Shown: positions 8,639-18,792, numbered from the stretch's first letter. The stretch is DNA of 64,000 nucleotides from CAVVTR01 sp963751245 (GCA_963751245.1 CAVVTR010000008.1:62001-126000); one strand, 5' to 3'. Translations and numbers: made by a program. The notes: a model not told the origin generated them from the sequence alone.

Positions 8639-11370
8639 TCAGCGCGGGGCGACGAGGACGCGGATCGTGCGCCGACCCTCGGCGAGCGGTTCGAGGGCCT
8701 TCCCCACCACGGTTCCCGGCGCCGGGGCATCCTTACGCATGGCGTGCCCGGGGGTCGGCGCGCTGACCAGCAGGTCCCCCACCGCCACCGGACCATACCC
8801 GGCGTCCACCTTGCACGCCACGACGCCGGCGAGCGCCACCGGGGCACGGAGCCCGGGTCCGCCTTCCCCCTCCGGACCAGGAGGCGCCAGGGAGTCACCG
8901 GCGGCCACCCCCACCACGGCCCGGTCCCCGGCCTGCCGGCAGCGCACGAGCCCGCCCGAACCACGCCCGTCGATGACCAGTACGTCGCCTTCCTCCACCG
9001 CCTCGCCAGCGACCAGGTCCACGGCCACCACCTGAGCCGGCCGCGGAGGCCGCTCCGCGGCCCGTGCCCGGAGAGGAACGCCCGCGGCGGCGAAGACGAG
9101 AGCCTCGGCGCCGGAGGTGCCCCCGGAGTCCCCCTCCGGCCGGCTCCGCTCCTCCGCGGCAGCGGAGCGCGCCAGGTGACGCGGGGAAGGCTCGGGCGCC
9201 GCGACGCGGTCGACGGCCGGGTCGAACTCGTGCACGGCGTTCCTGAGGGCCCGTGCCCGCGCCAGGCTCGCGGGTCCGGCCACGCCCAGGGCGCGGCGCT
9301 GCTCGAGGAAGCGCGCCTGAGCCGTGTAGCGCGCGAGGTCGGGATGACGCGCGAGGCTCTCCCGGTGGTCGGCCATCGACGGGATGAACGCCTCCCACCG
9401 CTTCTCCTGCACCACCGCCACCTCCTCGAAGCCGAGGCGCAGACCGTAGACGATGTAGTCGAACGCGCAGTCCGAGCCGTCGCGGCTCTCGACGACCAGC
9501 GCGTCCGTCCCCTTCTCCGCGACGTAGAGGTCGCACCACCCCCCCAGCGGCGTGACGTGCGCGGTCAGACCGAGGTCGGGGTTGGTGACCCACTTGAAGG
9601 TTTCGCCGAGGGCGACCCGCGCCCGGCCGTTCTCGAGGCGCGCGGTGCCGCGCGTGTAGGTGGCGACCTCGTCCCCCTCGGGAGCGGCGTAGACGATCAC
9701 CCGGTTGGCGTCGAAGGGGTGGTTCTGCACGAAGTCGACGGAGCCGTTGCCGTCGATCTTGTAGGAGGAGTGCCCGACCCAGGCGTGCACGCCGCTGTTG
9801 AGGTCGTTGAAGAACCCTCCGGCGTCGTTCCCCTCGGCGCTGATGCCATAGTCGCCGTAGCCGACGTAGGCGAAGCCGGTATTGTTCTCGTCCTTGAAGT
9901 ACGCGCCGGCCGCGTCGCCCCGGGCGTCGATGCCGTAATCGCCGAACGCCACGTAGGCGTAGGCGGACTGGTCGAGGTCCTTGAGCCACGCGCCGGCGGT
10001 GTCGCCGGTGGCGTTGATGCCGAAGCCGTCGTACCCCAGGTACGCCTCGCCCGAGCCCCTGGAGTCCGAGAACCGGCCTCCGGCGGTGAACCCGACCCCG
10101 GCGATCCCCACCGTCTCCAAGGTGGTGGCGGTGTTCGTGATCGCCACGGCGGCGGCGCCGGGTGCGGCGGCCGAACCCTGGTACGGCAGCGTGAAGCGGT
10201 CCACGTCGAGCCACGCGAGCGCGCTGCCGTCGGTGCCGAGGATCTGCCCGCCGCTCCCCCGGCCGCGCTCAGCTTGGCCTTGGTCACAGCGCCGGGGGCC
10301 AGGTCAGCCGTCGCCACCGCGCCGTCCTGGATGGCGGCGGACGTCACCGCGCCGGAGGCCAGATCGACGCCCTGCACCGACCCGTCCGCGATCTTCCCCC
10401 CGTCCACCGAGCCTCCGGCGAGCTGGGCGTTCCCCACCGCTCCGGGGGCCAGCATCCCCGAGGCGATCCCCTGGGCGGCCACCTCCAGGGTGACGGTGCC
10501 CGACGTGCCGCCGCCCGCGAGCCCCGACCCCGCGGTCACGCCGGTGATGCTCCCGCCGGGGAGGTTCTCCGCCAGCAAGGCGTCCTTGAACGACATCTCC
10601 AGCGTCGAGGGGTCCTGCGAGCCGTTCGCGGCGTCCGATCCGAAGGCGACGACGCGGCCCGTACCCGCCACCACCTCGACGGTGAGCCGGACGGTGTCCG
10701 CCGAGACCGAGGGAAACTCGGAGGCCAGCGACTTCTGGATCTGCTCCCACTGGCGCACCGCGTACGTCTTCGCGCCGAGCGCCGCGCCCGTCCCGTCCCT
10801 GACAGTCACCGCGACGTCGCAGGTTCCCGTCCCCGTCACCTCCACGAACCCGAAGTTGAAGCGGAACACCGAGGCGGACGCGGGCTGCGTCTGCCACCCC
10901 CCCGCGATCTCCGTCCTCTCACCGAGGCCGATGGCGAACGACGACGGGACGGCGGCGAAGAACTGCCCCACCGAGTCCGCCAGCGCGTCGCCATCCTGCG
11001 AGTAGATGCGCGAGGAGACGATCACCTTGACGTTGGAGGTGACGCGCATGGCGCCGAAGGCCTGCGCCCCGAACATCAGGCCGAGGGCGTCCTCGTACTT
11101 CCTGGTCTCCCCGGGGGCGATGGAGTCGGCGTGGGTCAGCGGCGCCGGGTTTGCCTTGCGCTCGAGCAGGGAGAACACGACGTCGGCCCTGGTGGGACCC
11201 GGGTTGTGAACCCACACCGTGGTGTACCAGTACGAGGGCGCGACCCCCGGCCCCCTGCCGACGGAAGGCAGGAAGACCTCGGTGCCGGAGAACCCGGCGT
11301 GAGCAGGGACGGCTACGGCTACGCACACCGCCGTCGCCAAACCGAGCAGGGCGGAGCATCGGACGGACAC
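8639..11370 (-). CDS. Secreted fibre-like surface protein with repeat shaft; apparent frameshift
   Basis: One gene is split by an apparent single-base deletion in a run of five Cs at 10256-10260. Adding one base joins LSAAGG to GSGGQILGTDGSALAW and restores a protein of about 909 residues. In order it has a signal peptide (cleavage near AHA-GF), an N-terminal module of about 270 residues shared with the gene at 23444 (TEVFLPSV, WYTTVWVHN, GTGRVVAFG), and a shaft of short repeats of the GSV-x-KIADGSV type. Three repeats of about 32 residues (GDYGI-A-GD-AGA) follow, then a domain with QNHPFDANRVIVYA and FKWVTNPDLGLTAHVTP, and a beta-rich tail ending VVGKALEPLAEGRRTIRVLV. It resembles phage-tail or adhesin-like surface proteins; the role is inferred. 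The ATG at 11370 begins MSVRCSALL. Confidence 0.75.
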
Positions 11371-11572
11371 GGGATCCCTCCTGATCGCGGCTGCGACGAT
11401 CGCGCAGCCCGTACATCCTGCTTGTCGTTTCTCTGCGGCCGAGCATGGGCCGTGCCCGGCCGCCTGTCAAGCCCGCCGCCGGCGCGACGGGACACCCGCC
11501 CCCGAAATTGCGCCCCTCAGGGCGAGACCACGGGAACCCCGCCTCGGGCGTCCTCCCGCCGACCTCGAACGC

Positions 11573-14164
11573 TCACGTGATCCACGTGAACGTGATCTCC
11601 GTGACCCACCAGCCCGGGACGCCCTTTCCGACAATCACGTTGCCTCCCGAGTAGCCGACGGTGACCGCGGCGCGCGCCGTCGTCCGCGCCTCGTCGAGGA
11701 ACTCGATCTCCGTGACGACGGGATACGTGAAAAGCTCCACCCCGCTCCAGTGCCCCGGCCGGGTGGCGAAGAAACGGTCCAGGAAGCAGATGATGCGGCG
11801 CGCCCCGCCGACCGGCTGGTTCGGGGTCTCCATGATCGCGGCAGGCTTCCTGGTCTTCGTGCCGCCGAGGCGGAAGATCACCGACACCAGCAGCCCGCTC
11901 TGCTCCTTGTCGAGGAACAGCACGCGGTCGAGACGCGCGTAGCGCTGCCGGAGCGTGAGCCGCTCGGTGCGGCCGTCGGCGAACCTGACCCTCACCTCCG
12001 GGTCGACGACCACGTACGGCCTTTCCGCGCCCTCCCACCGGAAGGCGTTCCAGCGCGTGCCTTCATAGAGCCCGTCTCCGTTCGGCCGGACCACGGCGTC
12101 GCGAATCGACGCCACGTCCCGCTCCAGCTCCGTGGCGGGCTCGCGCAGCGGCTGGCGCTCGCGCCACTCCTCGAGCGCGGCGCGCATGGCCCTTTCGGCC
12201 CCCGCCTCGTTGCCGGCCTCCTCCTGGAGGAGCGCCAGGGCGATCTTCGCCGCGGTCGCCGCAAAGTCGTACGGCCCGTCCGCCAGGCGCTTCAGCCCCG
12301 CCAGCCCCTCGTCCCTGTCACCCTGCGCCTCGACGTCCAGCTTCGCCAGCGCGGCGAACAGCCGCGCCTTCAGCTCGAGGCGCCGCGCCTCCTCCTTGAA
12401 CTGCGAGACGGGATACTTCTCCGCGAACCCGTCCAGGAGCCGGGCGGCCTCCTCGGGCTCGCCCTGCCCGACCCGGTCACGAGCCTGCTCGAGCGTCTCC
12501 CCGTCCGCGGACGCCAGCGATCGCCGGAGCCGGTCCGCCTTCGCCTCCAAGTACCCGCGTTCCGCCCCGCTCGCCCCGGCAGGGCCCGACGCGTCGATCG
12601 CGGCCTCGAGCTCGGCGAGGGCATCGCGCGGCCGGGATGCCTCCTCCAGCGCTTCCGCGGCTCCCTCGTGCGCGCGCTTCCGGCCCGGCGGCGGCACCGC
12701 GGGCATCGCCGCGGCGGCACGGTAGGCCGCGATGGCGCCCGGCCAGTCCTTCAGCCCCGCGGCACAGTCACCGGCACGGAGCGCGGCGATCCAGGCGAAC
12801 GGGCTCTGCGGAAAGGCCGCGGCGTAGGCCGAGTAGTGCTCGCGGGCGGCGGGCAGCCGGCCGTGGAGCTGCTCCATCAGGGCCAGCGTCGCCAGGGCCT
12901 TGCGCGAATAGAGGCCCATCCCTGCGGCGGCGAGACGATCGAGGCGGTCCGCGGCGCGCTGCGGGAAGTCCGGCCCGGCGCCCCGGCGGGGGCCCCGCTT
13001 GAGGTCGACGCCGATCATGGCCCGGAGGTAGTCGACCTCGCCGGGGTCGGCGGCGCTGGAGCGCAGCCCCGCCAGGAACCCGTCGAGACACTCGAAGGAG
13101 TCCCCGCTCGCCTCGCAGACCTTCCCCAGCCGACCCAGGACCAGCCGATGCAGCTCCACCACAGACGCCGTCGTGTCGCCGAGGTGTGCCCGGACGAAGG
13201 TCCGCGAAAGGCCGGACAGCATCCGTGCGCTGCTCCCCGGATAGAACATCGGCTCGCTCCCCACGCAGTACCAGGAGGGACACCGAGGGCTCACCTCGAG
13301 CTCGACGGTGCAGTCGCTGTACGCGCGACTCAGCTTCTCCACGGTCGCGAGGATCCGCGTCCATCCGCTCCACGGCCGTGCCGCGTCGCTCGCCAGCCTG
13401 TAGCTGAGGGCCTGCACCTTCGCCACGAGCGCCCGGGCCGCCGCGCACGTGCCCGGGTGGGCCGCCACGAACCCGTCGACCCGTAGCATCTGCGACTCGG
13501 CCGGCACCCGCCGTTCCCGCGTGATCAATTCGAGCTCCGCGCGCAGCGCCGTGGGTGTCCCCGGATAGCGCCTCTGGAGATCGCGGAGCTCGTCCGGCCC
13601 GGGGGACAGGGAGAGGCCGGCCCGCGTCTGCGCCAGCCACCTGCCGACACGGCGGAGCTCGTAGTCGAGCTCCCCCGCCTGCTCCAGCGGCAGCTCCCGC
13701 AGACCGGCACGAGCCGCCTCGGAGATGGCTCGGACCGCCGGACGGTAGTCGTGGCCCGGTCGCGCGATGAAGCTGCGCTCGGAACGCAGGAAAGCCCGCA
13801 GCACCTTCGCCGCCGCCTCGGGGTGCGCGGTCACGGCCTCGTGCACGGATTCGAGCGCCTCGTCGCGCAGCGCGCGGCTGGCGGGGGACAGCCAGTCGTC
13901 GAGGTAGCTGGCCTCGATCGCCGCGAGCAGCGCCTCGGCCGTACCGGGGTCGGCCGGCGAAGCGGCCCGCAGGCGCGCCGCCCGCCCCTCCCTGAAGGTG
14001 CGGAGCATCAAGCCGGAAGCTGAGAAGTCCGCGTCGGCGCACTCCAGCGTGGGATCGACCTTTGCTGCCTCCGCGGCCTCTGCGCCTTGAGGATGAGGCG
14101 AAAAGGCTGAGACGGCAGGAAGAGACGCGAGTGTCATGAGAGCGAGCAACAATGCGGTCTTCAT
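11573..14164 (-). CDS. Secreted TPR-repeat protein of unknown function
   Basis: This is a large exported protein (863 residues from the ATG at 14164; an alternative ATG three codons upstream is possible). It begins with the signal peptide MKTALLLALMTLASLPAVSA. Residues from about 40 to 730 are almost entirely helical, with tetratricopeptide-like repeats such as YSRKALATLALMEQLHGRLPAAREHYSAYAAAFP and later ARRLLDGFAEKYP-type units. The C-terminal 130 residues switch to beta-rich sequence (VVVDPEVRVRFADGR, VIFRLGGTKT, TYPVVTEIEFLDEA, WWVTEITFTWIT) and may form a separate domain. It may be a periplasmic scaffold, but no partner is evident from its neighbours. No enzymatic motif was seen. Confidence 0.8.
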   Translation of the reverse strand: MKTALLLALMTLASLPAVSAFSPHPQGAEAAEAAKVDPTLECADADFSASGLMLRTFREGRAARLRAASPADPGTAEALLAAIEASYLDDWLSPASRALRDEALESVHEAVTAHPEAAAKVLRAFLRSERSFIARPGHDYRPAVRAISEAARAGLRELPLEQAGELDYELRRVGRWLAQTRAGLSLSPGPDELRDLQRRYPGTPTALRAELELITRERRVPAESQMLRVDGFVAAHPGTCAAARALVAKVQALSYRLASDAARPWSGWTRILATVEKLSRAYSDCTVELEVSPRCPSWYCVGSEPMFYPGSSARMLSGLSRTFVRAHLGDTTASVVELHRLVLGRLGKVCEASGDSFECLDGFLAGLRSSAADPGEVDYLRAMIGVDLKRGPRRGAGPDFPQRAADRLDRLAAAGMGLYSRKALATLALMEQLHGRLPAAREHYSAYAAAFPQSPFAWIAALRAGDCAAGLKDWPGAIAAYRAAAAMPAVPPPGRKRAHEGAAEALEEASRPRDALAELEAAIDASGPAGASGAERGYLEAKADRLRRSLASADGETLEQARDRVGQGEPEEAARLLDGFAEKYPVSQFKEEARRLELKARLFAALAKLDVEAQGDRDEGLAGLKRLADGPYDFAATAAKIALALLQEEAGNEAGAERAMRAALEEWRERQPLREPATELERDVASIRDAVVRPNGDGLYEGTRWNAFRWEGAERPYVVVDPEVRVRFADGRTERLTLRQRYARLDRVLFLDKEQSGLLVSVIFRLGGTKTRKPAAIMETPNQPVGGARRIICFLDRFFATRPGHWSGVELFTYPVVTEIEFLDEARTTARAAVTVGYSGGNVIVGKGVPGWWVTEITFTWIT

Positions 14165-14263
14165 TACAATCATGCGACGATGCTACCACTACCCCCGCGA
14201 CCACGCCACGCGGACGGACCGGCCTCAGGACTCGCGCGCCGCGCCCCTGAGGACTCCGGTGGC

Positions 14264-15148
14264 CTACAGCACCTGCGTCTTGCCCAGGGCGGTCTGCTCC
14301 CAGAAGTCGATGCCGTCCGCGGTGAGGCGTGCGCCGCGGCCGGCGCCCTCCTCCGCGGTCAGCGCCACGGCGCCGCGCTCGGCCAGGTAGTCGAGCTCGG
14401 CGGCGAGCCGGTGGCCGGCGGAGCCGAGGTGCCGCTCGAGCTCCTCCACCGCCAACGGCTGCAGCCCCGCGGCGTGGAAGTGCCCGTACAGGGCGGCCAG
14501 GATCGCGCGCCGGGGCGCGGCATCGAACCCGGGCGGAACCGCCGCGCGGAACAGCGGTCCGGCCAGAGGGAAGACGCTGCGTCCGGCGGTGGGGTTGACC
14601 AGCATCGCGAAGGCGAGCCACAGCGAGATCGCCCCCAGGCCCACGGTGAGCAGGGCGACGGGAATCGCGAAGAGGTGCGGCGAGCTCACCGCGCCCGCCA
14701 CGCGGAAGGCGAAGAGCAGGTCGATGTCGGCGAGGAAGGCGAAGAGCAGCGTGGAGTAGAAGCCGAAGCCGTAGGTGAGGACGACGAACACGGCGAGCAT
14801 GCAGACGTCCACCGCGAGCATCACCGCCCCGTCCGGCACGCGTCCCGCGGCGAGGCCGTGCAGCACCCAGGCGTTGAGCGCCCAGTTGAAGGCGAACGCC
14901 GTGAACAGCGTGCCGCCGTAGAGGTTGTGGTTGGCGAGGCTGAGCAGTCCGGCGACGAGCTGGCAGCCGCCGCCGAACAGCAGGCAGAAGACGGCGGCGG
15001 TCTCGAGCGCGGACGGCGTGAGCGCGACCCCGAAGGCGACGGGCACCAGCGCCGCGCAGCCGATGGCGAGGCCGATCAGGCCGAGCGGCGAAGGCTCGGC
15101 GAAACGCTCACGGGGACGGGCGGGACCCAGCTCGATGCGGCGGAACAT
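14264..15148 (-). CDS. SatP/GPR1-FUN34-YaaH-like transporter with C-terminal winged-helix tail
   Basis: This 294-residue protein has about six transmembrane segments between residues 25 and 190. The PSPLGLIGLAIG stretch near the N-terminus corresponds to the N-P-x-P-L-G-L signature of the acetate/succinate permease (GPR1/FUN34/YaaH) family. The last 85 residues are soluble and look like a winged helix: RAILAALYGHF, ELERHLGSAGHRLAAELDYLAERGAV, then LTADGIDFWEQTALG. Classical family members are about 190-220 residues, so this tail is an addition. The start has an AAGGAGG site. A candidate operator-like palindrome lies 23 bp upstream. A partial copy is at 7282-7765. The family fit is good; the substrate is unproven. 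Confidence 0.75.
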   Translation of the reverse strand: MFRRIELGPARPRERFAEPSPLGLIGLAIGCAALVPVAFGVALTPSALETAAVFCLLFGGGCQLVAGLLSLANHNLYGGTLFTAFAFNWALNAWVLHGLAAGRVPDGAVMLAVDVCMLAVFVVLTYGFGFYSTLLFAFLADIDLLFAFRVAGAVSSPHLFAIPVALLTVGLGAISLWLAFAMLVNPTAGRSVFPLAGPLFRAAVPPGFDAAPRRAILAALYGHFHAAGLQPLAVEELERHLGSAGHRLAAELDYLAERGAVALTAEEGAGRGARLTADGIDFWEQTALGKTQVL

Positions 15149-15170
15149 GGCGGCCTCCTTCGTGCAAAAC

Positions 15171-15188
15171 ACCGAACGCTTGGTCGGT
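15171..15188. promoter_or_regulatory. Candidate TetR-type operator upstream of the SatP-like gene
   Basis: ACCGAACGCTTGGTCGGT has inverted ACCGA/TCGGT arms around an 8-bp centre. It resembles operators of TetR-family repressors and lies 22-40 bp upstream of the transporter start. No TetR gene is adjacent, so this is a pattern match only. Confidence 0.3.
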
Positions 15189-15413
15189 ATGATAGCGCCC
15201 CCGCCGCGACGGCGAAAGCCCGGCGCGCGCCACTGCAGGAATCCGGGATGCGTTGCGCCCGTCCGCCGCGAAGCGGCGACACCTTCGACAACGCTCCCGA
15301 GCCATCGCGCGACTCTCACACCTGCCGCCCCCCCTTGATCCGGCCCTGCCCGCGGCACTAGGGTGTCCCGGGGCCGAAGCGCGGGGGCGCCGCGTCCGGC
15401 CGGGGGGCACGAC

Positions 15414-16715
15414 ATGGAGATTCGCGCGGTCAAGCTGGTGTTCTTCTCGCCTACCGGGACCTCGCGCGCCGTGGCCGAAGCGGTCGCCCGCGGGATCGGA
15501 GGAGCCGTCGAGGCGGTGGACATCACCAGCCCGGAGGGCCGGTCGCGGCACCTGCAGACCGCGGCCGGCGACGTCCTCGTGGTGGCCGTGCCGGTGTACT
15601 CGGGCCGGGTGCCCGAGCTCGCCGGCGAGTGGCTGCGGACCGTCGACGCCGCCGCGACGCCGGCCGTGTGCCTCGCCGTCTACGGCAACCGGGCCTTCGA
15701 GGACGCCCTGCTCGAGCTCACCGACATCGTCGGGGAGCGCGGCGGCGTCCCCGTCGCGGCGGCGGCGTTCGTCGGCGAGCATTCGTTCTCCAACGACGAC
15801 ACACCTCTCGCCGTGGGCCGGCCCGACGCGGACGACCTGCGGCGGGCGGAGGAGCTCGGCGGCGCGGTCCGCGAGAAGGTCAGGGCCATGGCGCACGGCG
15901 GACCGGCTCCGGGTCTGCCGGTGCCGGGCAACCGTCCCTACCGGGAGCGCCCGGCGCGCCCGCCCGGCGCCTGCAGCGCTCCCGGGAACGCCTGCGTGCA
16001 GTGCGGCGTGTGCGCGGAGGTCTGCCCGGCCGGAGCCATCGATCCGGACGACAGCGCGGCCGTCGAGGACGAGAAGTGCATCCTGTGCTGCGCCTGCGTG
16101 AAGAGCTGCCCGGAGCACGCCAGGACGGTGAAGCCCCCGTGGTTGCTCGAGATCGCCGCGCGCCTGAGCGGGACCTGCAGCACCCGGAAGGAGCCGGAGC
16201 GCTTTCTTCAGGAAGACACCTGGCGGACGGCGGTCTCCGCGCCCGCCTCGACGCTGCGAGGGGCCCGGAACCGAAACCGAGGAGCCGAAATCGCAGGACG
16301 CGGTCGCCGTGTTCCGATCCTTGGGGTGTCGATGAGCGCGAGCGAGCAGATCGATGGGATCATCGCCGGCCTGAATGACTGGCGTGGCCCCGTCCTGGCC
16401 CGGATCCGCGCGATCATCCGCGAGGCGGACCCCGCCATCGTCGAACAGGTCAAATGGCGGGGAGCCCCGGTGTGGTCGCACGGAGGCGACGTCTGCGTCG
16501 CCACCGTGCTCAAGGCCAAGGTCAAGCTGACCTTTCCTCAAGGGGCCCGGCTGCCCGGCCCGGACACGCTCTTCAACAACGGGCTCGAAGGCGAGCGCTG
16601 GCGTGCGATCGACGTCTTCGAGGACGACGAGCTCGACGAGAAGGCGCTGAAGGCCCTCGTCCGGGCCGCCGTGAAGTACAACCGCGACAGGGCCGCAGCC
16701 GGCCCGGCCGCCTGA
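15414..16715 (+). CDS. EFR1-type flavodoxin/2[4Fe-4S] ferredoxin fused in frame to DUF1801
   Basis: Residues 1-160 form a flavodoxin-like domain with the FMN loop FFSPTGTSRAVAEAV. Residues about 195-250 carry two ferredoxin clusters, CVQCGVCAEVCP and CILCCACVKSCP. This is the EFR1 layout, an electron-transfer protein of about 270 residues that usually ends near an RFL motif, as here (EPERFLQ). After a roughly 30-residue Arg-rich linker the frame continues without a stop into a complete DUF1801 domain (from MSASEQIDGIIAGL, ATG at 16332, to about residue 425). Two separate genes whose intervening stop was lost is as likely as a real fusion. The start chosen is the ATG at 15414, because upstream in-frame sequence is low-complexity. 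Confidence 0.75.
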   Translation: MEIRAVKLVFFSPTGTSRAVAEAVARGIGGAVEAVDITSPEGRSRHLQTAAGDVLVVAVPVYSGRVPELAGEWLRTVDAAATPAVCLAVYGNRAFEDALLELTDIVGERGGVPVAAAAFVGEHSFSNDDTPLAVGRPDADDLRRAEELGGAVREKVRAMAHGGPAPGLPVPGNRPYRERPARPPGACSAPGNACVQCGVCAEVCPAGAIDPDDSAAVEDEKCILCCACVKSCPEHARTVKPPWLLEIAARLSGTCSTRKEPERFLQEDTWRTAVSAPASTLRGARNRNRGAEIAGRGRRVPILGVSMSASEQIDGIIAGLNDWRGPVLARIRAIIREADPAIVEQVKWRGAPVWSHGGDVCVATVLKAKVKLTFPQGARLPGPDTLFNNGLEGERWRAIDVFEDDELDEKALKALVRAAVKYNRDRAAAGPAA

Positions 16716-16911
16716 CCCCGCGCTGCACGCAGCACACAACCGGACTGAACCCGATCCCTGCATAGCCGGTAGACGGCGTCGGCGCGGCCGCGGGAGGAGT
16801 CCCGGAGCACCCGAGGAACGCGTGCCGCATCCGAGGCTGTCCGGGGACCGTCCTGCGCGTCTGCCGGCCGCACGACCGCCGTGGCGCGGGTTGCCCCCCG
16901 GTCGGCGTCCC

Positions 16912-17619
16912 CTACTCCGGCTTCCCCGCCCAGGCGAGCACCGGCTCCACCCACTCCGCGTGCGGCCGGAAGAACGCTCCGTGGCCGCCGCCGAGGTGCA
17001 GCTCGAGCTCGAGGTGAGCACCCAGCTCGCCTGCCTGCGCGAACGCGGCGGCGCACGAGCCCGCCAGCTCGTCGCTCGCCTCGCGGATGGTCAGCACCCG
17101 GCCGCTGACGTGGAGCCCGGGAGCCGATGCGATCCAGGGCCCGCAGCTGGCCATGAAAACGTACCGGACCCTCTCGTCCTGCAGCTCCGAGGAGACCAGC
17201 ATGGCGATCAGGCCTCCCTTGGAAAACCCCACCACGGTGATCCAGTCGGGCGCAACACCGGCCGCCAGGAGCGCCCTCACCTGCTGCGCGACCTTGGCGG
17301 CGAAGACCCGGGGCACCGTACCCTTCGCCCTCGCCTCGCTGATCACCGTGACACCCGGAGCCGCGAGCGCGTGCAGGATCTCCTCGTAGTCGTAGACCCC
17401 GAACCGCGGGCTCACCGGCCGCACCCCCTCGTCCTCGATGATCTTGCCGTGGAGGTAGAAGAGATAGCGGCCACCGGCCGGAACCGGGGACGGCAGCGCC
17501 TTGAGCACCACGCCCCGGGGCAAGGCGGCGCGTGACTCCACCTGCGGACCGGCCCCGGCCGGCCGCACGCCTGCCGCAGACAGCGCGGCGAGCACGAGAA
17601 GCGTGACCCGGATTGCCAT
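16912..17619 (-). CDS. Secreted small alpha/beta-hydrolase
   Basis: This 235-residue protein has a signal peptide (MAIRVTLLVLAALSAAGVRPAGA) and a minimal alpha/beta-hydrolase fold. It has LFYLHGKIIE near the oxyanion position, the nucleophile elbow GFSKGG, and a C-terminal histidine in GGGHGAFF. The probable acid is in the SDELAGS region but is not certain. GGAGGTG precedes the ATG. It likely acts in the periplasm or outside the cell on an unknown ester. The neighbours do not suggest a pathway: an EFR1/DUF1801 gene converges on one side, and a co-oriented DUF362 gene lies 144 bp upstream. Confidence 0.8.
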   Translation of the reverse strand: MAIRVTLLVLAALSAAGVRPAGAGPQVESRAALPRGVVLKALPSPVPAGGRYLFYLHGKIIEDEGVRPVSPRFGVYDYEEILHALAAPGVTVISEARAKGTVPRVFAAKVAQQVRALLAAGVAPDWITVVGFSKGGLIAMLVSSELQDERVRYVFMASCGPWIASAPGLHVSGRVLTIREASDELAGSCAAAFAQAGELGAHLELELHLGGGHGAFFRPHAEWVEPVLAWAGKPE

Positions 17620-17763
17620 GCGACACCTCCGAAGAGCGGATCGGATGGAGTGTACTCGGGATCTCGTGACACGGCCCCGGGATGCCGGTCGCCCGGCAGG
17701 GGACGGCGGAGGCTCACGCTCCCGCGACGCCAGTGCCCAGCGCGCCGTCCCACCTCCCGTCGA

Positions 17764-18792
17764 TCAGCCCCGCGTCGTCTTGCCGGAGACCGCTTCGACC
17801 CGATTCCGCCTCGCGGGCCGCCTGACGTCCGTGGCTGAATCCAGCAGGTAGAGAAGGCTGCTGGCCGCCGCGAGCCGCTGGCCGGCCCTTTGGGCCCCCA
17901 ACGCCATCCTCGCGAGACCGCGTCTCCTCGCCCGTGGCCGCGCGAACTGCCATTCCTCCGGGCCGGCTCCCGGCCACCGGACGTCGATCTCCCGTCCGTC
18001 GACCGGTCCGAGCCCCTCTTCCGCCGCCATCCGCAGGTAGCGCACGCACGCCAGCGGCACGCCCATCGCCCGGGCCATGGTGGCGTCCCCCGCCACGACG
18101 TTGTTGGCGAAGAGGACCCTGCCGAGGGGCCTCGCGCGTCCCAGGACGGGCCCGTCCCCTTCCATGGCCGGGTTTCCGTCGAGGATCGAAAGGTCCGTCC
18201 TGACGGCCCGGTTGACGTCCACGATGACGCGATCCAGGTAGGGGTGGTACCGTGACTTGTCGAAGTCGCACAGCGTCCCGAAGTGGTTCTTCATCCCCCC
18301 CGTGACGCCACACGTGACGTGGGTCTTGATCTTGGCCAGCGAGATCACGAAGTCCGCGGAGAGCAGCACCTCGGGCAGCGGGTATGCCCTCCCGGCGCTC
18401 CGCGAGCTGCGAACGACCCGTGCCCGGCTCCTCGAGAGGTCCCAGAGCTCGACCCCGTCCAGCCCTCGAACGAGCTGCTCGTAGCCCAGGACCGAGAACT
18501 TCTCGAAGGCGAAGCCGAACCCCATGCTGTCGCTCTCGCACAACGAGATCCTCGCCCTCTCGTTGACGGTCCGGACGAGCCCGACCAGCGCGCCCGTCGC
18601 GGCGGCGCTCACATTGCACCCCGTGTCCGGCGAGGCGTGGGTTCCGGCGGAAAGGTTCAGCTTGATCGCGATGCGCTCGGCGCGCTGCAGCGGCCGGAGC
18701 CGGTCGAGATCCCGCAGGATGCGCTCGAATCGACTAGGATCCAGAACCTCGAGGCCCCCCTCCAGGCAGACGACCTTCGCAGGAAGGCTCAT
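17764..18792 (-). CDS. DUF362 family protein
   Basis: This 342-residue DUF362 protein has the expected core: IAIKLNLSAGTHASPDTG near residue 42, SADFVISLAKIKTHVTCGVTGGMKNHFG at about 145-172, and NRAVRTDLSILDGNPAMEGDGP near 190-212. Proteins of this family are often linked to iron-sulfur or redox functions, but the activity is unknown. No CxxC ferredoxin motif is fused to this copy. The C-terminal 60 residues are Arg-rich and poorly conserved in appearance. The ATG at 18792 is chosen over a TTG one codon upstream. The ribosome-binding site is weak. Confidence 0.85.
   Translation of the reverse strand: MSLPAKVVCLEGGLEVLDPSRFERILRDLDRLRPLQRAERIAIKLNLSAGTHASPDTGCNVSAAATGALVGLVRTVNERARISLCESDSMGFGFAFEKFSVLGYEQLVRGLDGVELWDLSRSRARVVRSSRSAGRAYPLPEVLLSADFVISLAKIKTHVTCGVTGGMKNHFGTLCDFDKSRYHPYLDRVIVDVNRAVRTDLSILDGNPAMEGDGPVLGRARPLGRVLFANNVVAGDATMARAMGVPLACVRYLRMAAEEGLGPVDGREIDVRWPGAGPEEWQFARPRARRRGLARMALGAQRAGQRLAAASSLLYLLDSATDVRRPARRNRVEAVSGKTTRG

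Noticed and set aside
14174..14263. Separate small gene downstream of the transporter
   Set aside because: No start signal and no conservation with the duplicated copy beyond the stop codon at 14264.
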